Shown: positions 57,933-64,000 of the stretch, piece by piece
Numbering within the stretch: position 1 is the first letter of the stretch
Layout of the letters: each line of letters starts with the position of its first letter
Assembly: GCF_003797945.1 (NCBI RefSeq)
Contig: NZ_RKKU01000001.1
Span: forward strand, 1-64,000
Direction: 5' to 3'
From: Pseudomonas neustonica
GTDB lineage: Bacteria > Pseudomonadota > Gammaproteobacteria > Pseudomonadales > Pseudomonadaceae
Length of the DNA: 64,000 nt
Made by a program: the position numbers and the translations under genes
The notes under the pieces: generated by a model
Database searches by the model: none
The model's input: only the letters and a program-made list of their open reading frames with translations
Told to the model about the DNA's origin: nothing

Positions 57933-59362
57933 CATTGACCGCTGAGTTGCAACAATCCGGGCGTGAGCCAGCACTTCCTCTGCGGCTACCGCTAGGCGAG
58001 GGCACAGAGCTCTGTGTTGAACAATGGCTACGGGTATTGCCGGGCAAGCGTTTAGTCGCCCGTGCCCGTCAGGGTGAGCGCACCGTTTTGCTCAAGTTGT
58101 TTGTCGCGGCGGGCGCGGCGCGACACAGCCAGCGCGAACTTGCTGGTGTCGAAGTCTTGCGTGAGCAAGGCGTACGAACTCCGGTGTTGTTGGCAGAGGG
58201 TGAGATTGAGGGCGGTGGTCGCTATTTGATTAGCGAGTTTTTAGTGGACGCCAACTCATTGCAGCAGCGCTGGGATGCTCTGGCCAGTCGGCAGCCCGGT
58301 GACCCGCAAGCTATGGCGCTGCTTGGCCAAGCGCTCGCGTTGATCGGTGATATGCATAGCAAAGGTTTGGTGCAGACGGACCTTCACCTGGGTAATTTTC
58401 TGCTCCAGGCTGATCAGTTGTACGTTATTGATGGCGATGCGGTTGAAGCGCAAACCCCGGGTCAGCCGCTAACGGCGGAAGCTGCTCAGCAAAATCTCGC
58501 TATTTTCTTTGCGCAGCTGCCAAGCGAGTGGGATGAGCTGACCGAGCTGCTGTTAATCGACTATCTTCAGCACAACCCGATTGCGCTTAACCCCGATACC
58601 TTGGCGGCAAGCATTGAAAAAGTGCGCCATAGACGTCAGGAGGACTATCTCGGCAAGAGCCTGCGTGATTGCACGCTGTTCTCGGTCAAGCGCACCTGGT
58701 GGCGTTTTGCCGCGTCAGTACGCACCCAAACTCAGCGTCTGAGCGCACTGCTCTCCGATCCCAATCAGTGCTTTATTGGCCAGTCGTTGCTCAAGGACGG
58801 TGGGAGCAGCACGGTAGTAAAGGTTGAATCTGAGCAAGGCGATCTCGTCGTCAAACGCTACAATATCAAGAGTCTTGGTCACTGGTTGAGCCGTTTCTGG
58901 CGTCCCAGCAGGGCCTGGCATTCCTGGTTGGCTGCCCACCGCTTGCAATTCCTCGGCATCTCCACACCAGCCCCACTGGCTATGATTGAACGCCGTTTTG
59001 GCCCTTTGCGTAGGCAGGCCTGGTTGATCACCGAGTTTTGCGCAGGTGAGAACCTGCTTGAGTACTTTGGCGAAGAGGGCGGGCGTGAGCCAAACGAAGA
59101 AGAGGCGGCTGCGCTACTTGGCTTATTTGAACGGCTAAGGCGCTCGCGTATCAGTCACGGCGATTGCAAGGCGACCAATCTGTTGTGGCACGCGGGTAAT
59201 GTGGTGTTGATCGATCTGGATGCCATGCAGCAGCATGATAGCAACGGCTCAACATGGATCAAAGCGTGGGAAACTGACCGGGCTCGCTTTATTCGTAATT
59301 GGCCAACAGACAGTCTTTTGGCACAGTGGCTTGAAGATAGATTGCCGGGATCCGCTGTATAG
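57929..59362 (+). CDS. Tandem two-kinase-domain LPS protein (PA5006 type)
   Basis: The 477 residues contain two kinase-like units in one chain. The first (about 25-200) has Lys56, the loop T150-D151-L-H-L-G-N156 and Asp168/Asp170. The second (about 290-455) has Lys309, H-G-D412-C-K-A-T-N417 and Asp429. Both loops keep the catalytic Asp and Asn. It begins four bases inside the preceding gene and ends the tightly overlapping core operon; a 38-base gap and a change of base composition follow. The substrate is presumably LPS core sugar, but this is unproven. Confidence 0.78.
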   Translation: MTLTAELQQSGREPALPLRLPLGEGTELCVEQWLRVLPGKRLVARARQGERTVLLKLFVAAGAARHSQRELAGVEVLREQGVRTPVLLAEGEIEGGGRYLISEFLVDANSLQQRWDALASRQPGDPQAMALLGQALALIGDMHSKGLVQTDLHLGNFLLQADQLYVIDGDAVEAQTPGQPLTAEAAQQNLAIFFAQLPSEWDELTELLLIDYLQHNPIALNPDTLAASIEKVRHRRQEDYLGKSLRDCTLFSVKRTWWRFAASVRTQTQRLSALLSDPNQCFIGQSLLKDGGSSTVVKVESEQGDLVVKRYNIKSLGHWLSRFWRPSRAWHSWLAAHRLQFLGISTPAPLAMIERRFGPLRRQAWLITEFCAGENLLEYFGEEGGREPNEEEAAALLGLFERLRRSRISHGDCKATNLLWHAGNVVLIDLDAMQQHDSNGSTWIKAWETDRARFIRNWPTDSLLAQWLEDRLPGSAV

Positions 59363-59400
59363 TGACGAGTTACGGTTAAAAATCAGGATGTGAGTCGGAA

Positions 59401-60156
59401 ATGGATTATTCCGCTGTATTTGGAAATCGCGCTACAAGCTATCTTGGCGCCTCCGAGCGTTACCCTGCTATTCGGGAGCAGGAAATCGCGCGTTTTGTTG
59501 ACCTTCTTTGTCTTAAACCGGGTGAGACATTCCTTGATATTCCTTGTGGGAATGGCCTTGTGTCAGAAAGAATAGCGCCTACAGTGCGCTATCTCGGCCT
59601 GGATCCTGCCGCGACTTTTGTAGATCATTGCCGAAACCGCAATAAACCCGTAGTTCAAGCTTCTATGCGGTGTACAGGGCTGCCCTCAGGTAGCGTTGAT
59701 GTTATTGGCAGCCTCACTGGTATTCACCATGAGGCCGATCGATTAACACTCTATGCCGAGTGGTTTCGTTTGCTTAGACCTGGCGGCCGCCTTGTTATCG
59801 CTGATGTTGCATGCGGCGGCGAAGTGGATCGATTTCTTAACGAGTTTGTAAATGAGTGGAACAGTGAAGGTCATGACGGCAACTTTCTCTGCGAGCAAGA
59901 TGTGCAGCTGGTCAAACAGAGCGGCTTTGCAAACGTACTCTTCAGCCAGCTGAATCATGACTGGCAAGCCCCAACTGAGATTGAGATGTACGATTTCATG
60001 CTTGCATTGTTTGGTTTGGACAAACAGCCTTCGCTCGCTGCTACTCAAGAGGCATGGCGACATTTGGGATGGTCGAAGGATCGGGAAGTTTGTCGCCTGC
60101 CATGGTCACTGAGCGTTATCAGCGCTCAAAAACCAGAGGTGGCCACGTTTGAATGA
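59401..60156 (+). CDS. Class I SAM-dependent methyltransferase
   Basis: The 251-residue protein has a standard class I methyltransferase fold: motif I FLDIPCGNG (44-52), the acidic residue ending strand 2 (GLDPA, about 66-70), DVIGSLTGIHHE and the post-motif LLRPGGRLVIADVA. It begins the accessory block downstream of the LPS kinases, where codons are visibly more AT-rich. A methyl transfer to a sugar or lipid-linked intermediate is likely from context; the substrate is unknown. Its end overlaps the next gene by eight bases. Confidence 0.82.
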   Translation: MDYSAVFGNRATSYLGASERYPAIREQEIARFVDLLCLKPGETFLDIPCGNGLVSERIAPTVRYLGLDPAATFVDHCRNRNKPVVQASMRCTGLPSGSVDVIGSLTGIHHEADRLTLYAEWFRLLRPGGRLVIADVACGGEVDRFLNEFVNEWNSEGHDGNFLCEQDVQLVKQSGFANVLFSQLNHDWQAPTEIEMYDFMLALFGLDKQPSLAATQEAWRHLGWSKDREVCRLPWSLSVISAQKPEVATFE

Positions 60157-61321
60157 GATCGTATTGCGTAAAGTCGGTTGGCAGCCCGCTGGGCAGGACA
60201 GTTTTGCCCGAGTTGACTTTGAGATCGACACCCCCTCGCGGCGCTACCATACCTACATAGCGGGTGCAGGTATACAGCAGCAGCCCGGTATTGAGGCCGG
60301 CGTGGCGTTGGCAATACTGGCTGCAATGCGCACAGGCAGAGATCTCAGGGTTGAAGGAGCTTTGTCCAATACCTTTTTGCAGGGATTAGGGCTCTATATA
60401 GAGCGTTTTGTAAAAAGCTTTCCCGATTTCAAGCCGATCAAGGTTATTCCTGCCAGCGTTTATGATGCGTCCTCACCTGAACTGCCATCCACTCGTTGTG
60501 GCAGTTTTTTTTCCGGTGGCGTTGACTCCTTTTTTACGCTGATTAAAGGCGCTGCGGATATAACAGATATTATTTATATCCACGGTTTTGATGTCCGCCT
60601 GGATGACTTTTCTCGACGCGAAGCAGTTGACTCGATGGGCGCGGCAGTCGCTGCTGAGTTTGGGGTGAGATATTGCTCAGTAGAGAGCAATATGGGCAAA
60701 GTTCTGCAAGCCTTTGGTAGCTGGCCGCAGCACGCCCATGGTTTGGCTATGATTGCGGTTGCTCGTATGTTCGCCGGAGCTATCGCGCAAATTCGCATCC
60801 CAGGGACTTTCTCTATCGGTGAGCAAAAGCCGTGGGGATCCTGGTTGTTGACCGACCCTTTGTTTTCCGATGAGCGCTTGCGCATTGTGCATGATGCTTG
60901 CGATGCGAGGCGCATGGACAAGATTAGGCGGTTGGCACAGTCCCCGCTTGCCTTGCGTCATCTGCGGGTGTGCTGGGAGAGCGTGGATGGCATGTATAAC
61001 TGCTGTCGATGTGAAAAGTGTTTGCGCACAATGACCTCGTTAGACATTCTCGGCGTATTGGACCAGTCAACTGCATTCGCATTACCCCTTGAATACGAGC
61101 AAGTCGCTGCCGTGTGTTTACCTCGTAACGGTTTGCGAATATTTCCTCGGGAAAATCTATCCATGTTGAAAGAGACTGGAAAATGTATGCCAGAGCTTGA
61201 GGCTGCACTCTATAGGCAACTGCACAGGCCGATCTGGTTTTCGCGCTTACGTTTAAAGTGGCGCAAAAGGTTGGTGCGTTGGGGCCGTCTGGTCCATTTG
61301 CAGGATAAGCGGGATGCGTGA
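60149..61321 (+). CDS. QueC-like PP-loop protein, paralogue A
   Basis: This 390-residue protein is not one I can name. It has an N-terminal domain (1-115) of no recognised family, then the PP-loop S122-G-G-V-D-S127 that binds ATP in QueC, asparagine synthetase and thiolation enzymes, then I-H-G-F-D-V-R-L. A C275-x9-C285-x2-C288-x2-C291 cluster follows, closely like the zinc site of QueC. The C-terminus is basic (residues 365-385). It starts at a TTG preceded by AGAGG, with no nearby in-frame ATG, and overlaps the methyltransferase gene. A close paralogue lies at 62271. It probably adenylates a carboxylate or carbonyl of a glycan precursor; this is inference. Confidence 0.7.
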   Translation: MNEIVLRKVGWQPAGQDSFARVDFEIDTPSRRYHTYIAGAGIQQQPGIEAGVALAILAAMRTGRDLRVEGALSNTFLQGLGLYIERFVKSFPDFKPIKVIPASVYDASSPELPSTRCGSFFSGGVDSFFTLIKGAADITDIIYIHGFDVRLDDFSRREAVDSMGAAVAAEFGVRYCSVESNMGKVLQAFGSWPQHAHGLAMIAVARMFAGAIAQIRIPGTFSIGEQKPWGSWLLTDPLFSDERLRIVHDACDARRMDKIRRLAQSPLALRHLRVCWESVDGMYNCCRCEKCLRTMTSLDILGVLDQSTAFALPLEYEQVAAVCLPRNGLRIFPRENLSMLKETGKCMPELEAALYRQLHRPIWFSRLRLKWRKRLVRWGRLVHLQDKRDA

Positions 61322-62270
61322 GCATCGCAGCGTCTTATCTTCACCCCCGTTAACCGATTGTATTCTTTCGGTTGTGATACCTGCACACAACTATGCGGCT
61401 TTTCTGGTCGCGACGCTGGATTCTGTTGTGTCGCAGTTGACTGGCGAAATGGAGCTGATTGTGGTCGATGATGGCTCGACCGATACAACAGCACTGATCT
61501 TGGCAGATTACGTTGTTCCCAATGAAATCTGTGCCGCATATGTTCATCAGGAAAATAGCGGCGCAGGCGCGGCGCGCAACCGAGCGGTGGCCTTGGCCAG
61601 GGGACGCTGGATTTTGCCATTGGATGCTGATGATGCTCTATATCCTGGGGCTTTGGCATCGATTTTGTTGGCTTTGAAGCAGTCTCCCGAGACAGAGCTC
61701 TTAGTCGGTGGCTATGTAGTCTCTGATCTGAAGGGTAACAAAAAAATGCGCAAAGCCTCCCGCCTTCCAGAGCTACCTCACACGAGGGTGAAGGGGTTTT
61801 TGCTAGGTAAGCGTATCTCTGTAGTGCATGGAGCTGTCGTTTTTGCTCGGACGTTATTACTGAACTGCCCTTACCCTGAAATGTTGCGGCAAGGGGAGGA
61901 TATATCTGTTTTTGCTCATGCCTTGGCCCGCCCCCATGTTTATCGTCTGGCTCGGCCTTTAGCTATCATTAGTAAACACCCTGATAGTTTGCGCCATGAT
62001 TTCAACTTGCCTCTGTCACACGGTAATCAGTTAATTGAACAGGTTTTTTCCTCGCTACCGACCGAATACGCTATTTATCGCACCCGCTTTGAAGGCCAGC
62101 GGACGTTGTCTGTTTTCAGGCGTTGTTATCGTGCCGGCGAACTTAATAACGCAGATCTTCTGTTCAGAAAGGCATGGCGTTTATCTTGGCAGCAAGCATG
62201 TCGCTGGAGCTACCTTTCCAAGTGGCTCCGGTTGCGCCTCTCCTTGGCATATACAGGCGAGCGGAGTTGA
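61314..62270 (+). CDS. Family 2 glycosyltransferase (GT-A)
   Basis: The 318-residue protein has the GT2 fold: SVVIPAHNYAAFL near the N-terminus, the nucleotide site VVDDGSTD (about 49-56) and the metal-binding DADD (about 103-106), followed by a helix-rich C-terminus without clear membrane spans. It lies between the two PP-loop paralogues, overlapping the first by eight bases and abutting the second, so the three are co-translated. It likely adds a sugar to the LPS core or O-chain; donor and acceptor are unknown. Confidence 0.85.
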   Translation: MREHRSVLSSPPLTDCILSVVIPAHNYAAFLVATLDSVVSQLTGEMELIVVDDGSTDTTALILADYVVPNEICAAYVHQENSGAGAARNRAVALARGRWILPLDADDALYPGALASILLALKQSPETELLVGGYVVSDLKGNKKMRKASRLPELPHTRVKGFLLGKRISVVHGAVVFARTLLLNCPYPEMLRQGEDISVFAHALARPHVYRLARPLAIISKHPDSLRHDFNLPLSHGNQLIEQVFSSLPTEYAIYRTRFEGQRTLSVFRRCYRAGELNNADLLFRKAWRLSWQQACRWSYLSKWLRLRLSLAYTGERS

Positions 62271-63437
62271 ATGATGCAGCAAAACATTGCAACTGAGCCG
62301 TTTGTTAAATGCACGGTAGCAACAGAGGCGGGTATTGGCAGAGTTGAGTACCAAATTGAAATTGCCGATAAAGTTTATCGAGTCTTTTTTGATTCACCTC
62401 GCGCACCATTGAGTGGGAGTGTTGAGGCGGCGGTCTGTATGTCTGTTTTGGGCGCTATGCGTCAAGGCTTGCAGATCGTGATTGACGATCCTGTTTCACG
62501 TACATTTCTGATTAATCAGCAGCAACTGGTTAGTATTTTTACTGGTTGGTTTACGCAGTACAAGCGGCCGGAATGGAACGCAAAATTAATCCGCAAAGCT
62601 CACGCAAGCGGAGCTACTCGTGTAGGTAGCTTTTTCACTGGAGGCGTAGATTCCTTCTACACCTTTTTGAAAAACAAGTCTGACATTACCGATCTGATCT
62701 ATGTTCACGGCTACGATGTGCGTCTAGAAGATACGCAGAAGCGACTTGCCATATCGGCCATGGGTGCAGCGGTAGAGCGCGAAACAGGTGTGCGCTTCAT
62801 TGAAATTGAAACCAATGCAGTAAGGTTGTTTAAAGATTACGGCAAGTGGGGTTTGCACGGGCACGGATACGGGCTCGGCACTATTGTGCGGTTACTTGAA
62901 GGCTATCTTGAACGAATCTATATCCCGTCCTCGTTTGCCGAAGCAGAATTGATGCCTTGGGCGTCCCACCCCGCCACTGACGTTCTTTTTTCGGATGAGG
63001 CAATCACGGTTATTCATGATGGGTGCGAAGCTGCGCGCACGCAGAAACTTCAGTCAATTGCCAATAGTGCGATGGCACTGCAGCATCTAAGGGTCTGTTG
63101 GGAAAAGCTTGAAGGGGCATATAACTGCGGTCGATGTGAGAAATGCTTACGAACTATGACGACGCTTTACGGGCTGGGGCTTTTATCCAAGGCTACTACC
63201 TTCCCGGAAGTCCTTTCTGTCTCTGCCATTCGTGGCTTACTTTTAGATAGTGAATCTGCTCGCACCTTTGCTGCTGAGAATATTCGTTTTTTGGATGATA
63301 TGGGGTTTCGCGAAGATCCAGTTCGTGCAGCCTGGATACATGCTGCCAATCGACCCGCCTGGAAGCTCGCACTTATCCGTCGCTCACGCCGTACTTGGAA
63401 AAAGTTCTTGAGGCAGTGGAAAAAAATAACAACCTAA
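62271..63437 (+). CDS. QueC-like PP-loop protein, paralogue B
   Basis: The 388-residue protein is clearly homologous to paralogue A along its length: VHGYDVRL, HLRVCWE, CEKCLRTM and a basic tail are shared. The loop is T123-G-G-V-D-S128, with Thr in place of the first Ser, and the cysteines are C276-x9-C286-x2-C289-x2-C292. Other shared positions include TD-x-LFSDE (about 236-243) and A-LQHLRVCWE. It begins one base after the GT2 gene; an ATG at 62274 is an alternative start. The pair could form a heterodimer or act on two sugars. Function unknown. Confidence 0.7.
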   Translation: MMQQNIATEPFVKCTVATEAGIGRVEYQIEIADKVYRVFFDSPRAPLSGSVEAAVCMSVLGAMRQGLQIVIDDPVSRTFLINQQQLVSIFTGWFTQYKRPEWNAKLIRKAHASGATRVGSFFTGGVDSFYTFLKNKSDITDLIYVHGYDVRLEDTQKRLAISAMGAAVERETGVRFIEIETNAVRLFKDYGKWGLHGHGYGLGTIVRLLEGYLERIYIPSSFAEAELMPWASHPATDVLFSDEAITVIHDGCEAARTQKLQSIANSAMALQHLRVCWEKLEGAYNCGRCEKCLRTMTTLYGLGLLSKATTFPEVLSVSAIRGLLLDSESARTFAAENIRFLDDMGFREDPVRAAWIHAANRPAWKLALIRRSRRTWKKFLRQWKKITT

Positions 63438-63458
63438 TTTGATCTTGAGAGGTTTTTT

Positions 63459-64000
63459 GTGGATATGCGAGTTCTGGAGTTTACCAGTCCGGTATTTCAG
63501 CGTTTTTTCAACCTAGGGGATGATATTCAAACGCTCGCCATGAGCCGCTTGCTCCCGCATGTTGATGGTCACGTTTGTCGCGAAGCCTTGAGTTTAGTGG
63601 ATTCTGAATGCGTGGTTCCGATCAACGGGTTTTTCATGAATACTGAAAACTGGCCGCCTTCGCCCAAAGTGAAACCGGTTTTTTTTGCTTTTCATGTGCG
63701 TCCTGAGTCTGTTGGTATAATTTTCTCGACTGAAGGCGTTGCTTATCTTAAACGCTGGCAGCCTATTGGTTGCAGGGATTTGGGTACGCTTGAACTGATG
63801 CGTAATCATGGTATAGAGGCATACTATAGTCGGTGCGTTACCTTGACTCTGCCGCGTCGTCAGAGTGCTCCTGCAAAGGGAGAGGTTTTTCTGGTAGGAA
63901 TTAGTGCTACTGCTCGGCAAGCGATTCCTGCCGACCTCAGGAAGCAGGCCGTTACTGTCGATCAAGCTAAAGTCAGGCTGCCTATCAATAATACCGCTAT
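63459..64000 (+). CDS. Polysaccharide pyruvyl transferase family protein, 5' part
   Basis: The 180 visible codons run off the right edge. The sequence has family features: F-N-L-G-D-D-I-Q-T-L-A near residue 14, VPINGFFMN, and PIGCRDLGTLELMRNHGI, as in enzymes such as CsaB/WcaK that put pyruvate ketals on sugars. The frame begins at a GTG (63459) with AGAGG six bases upstream; an in-frame ATG lies two codons later. It continues the accessory glycan block. Pyruvylation is the family role; the substrate here is unknown. Confidence 0.72.
   Translation, partial: MDMRVLEFTSPVFQRFFNLGDDIQTLAMSRLLPHVDGHVCREALSLVDSECVVPINGFFMNTENWPPSPKVKPVFFAFHVRPESVGIIFSTEGVAYLKRWQPIGCRDLGTLELMRNHGIEAYYSRCVTLTLPRRQSAPAKGEVFLVGISATARQAIPADLRKQAVTVDQAKVRLPINNTA

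Noticed and set aside
60149..63437. Queuosine (queC) genes
   Set aside because: The extra N-terminal domain, the paralogous pair and the glycan-gene setting do not fit queC; only the loop and cysteine cluster are shared.

Overview
The window looks like a chromosomal segment of a Pseudomonadaceae gamma-proteobacterium, plausibly the Halopseudomonas / P. pertucinogena side of the family. The gene set and neighbour pairs are those of Pseudomonas: pilS-pilR beside thiO, bamD / rluD-pgeF-clpB, radA beside a MapZ-type PilZ gene, a MorA-type GGDEF/EAL gene beside glyA, and aceE/aceF, glnE and ilvE leading into the waaF-waaC-waaG-waaP LPS core operon. The genus is an inference from this pattern; no rRNA gene or tRNA was seen.

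Layout. 1-127 is the end of an IS3-family insertion sequence. 228-6755 holds a class II glutamine amidotransferase, a DUF2855 protein, a probable neutral-lipid operon (wax ester synthase/DGAT plus a DUF3336-patatin lipase) and a HemD-like gene. 6804-18420 holds an amidase, a Lon-like protease, yqhA, rlmG, mscL, a polyphosphate:AMP phosphotransferase, radA, mapZ and gdhA. 18651-32400 holds ettA, a MorA-like c-di-GMP enzyme, glyA, a periplasmic binding protein, a DUF898/M48 pair, mqo and thiO. 32536-43459 holds pilR/pilS, a small PP0621-type protein, nadE, bamD, rluD, pgeF and clpB. 43713-51280 holds aceF and aceE with glnE divergent from them. From 51359 to the right edge one co-directional series runs through ilvE, the heptosyltransferases, waaG, waaP and three further WaaP/InaA-type kinase genes. 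It then enters an accessory block of lower-GC appearance (59401-64000): a methyltransferase, two paralogous QueC-like PP-loop proteins flanking a GT2 glycosyltransferase, and the start of a polysaccharide pyruvyl transferase.

How it works together. The right-hand 12 kb builds and phosphorylates the LPS inner core and then probably decorates or extends it. The accessory block is the best candidate for an undescribed system. Both PP-loop proteins carry a (S/T)GGVDS nucleotide loop and a C-x9-C-x2-C-x2-C cluster like the zinc site of QueC, yet they sit among surface-glycan genes rather than queuosine genes. This suggests an ATP-dependent modification of a sugar carboxylate, which is a hypothesis only.

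Non-coding structure is also notable. Tandem heptamers of the form AAGCNNN recur at four gene ends (16.55, 32.47, 37.53 and 52.28 kb), three times as facing inverted arms. Consensus DnaA boxes cluster in the 472-base gap before yqhA. Two perfect 15-base palindromes lie 51 bases apart between aceE and glnE. A sigma-32-type promoter precedes clpB.
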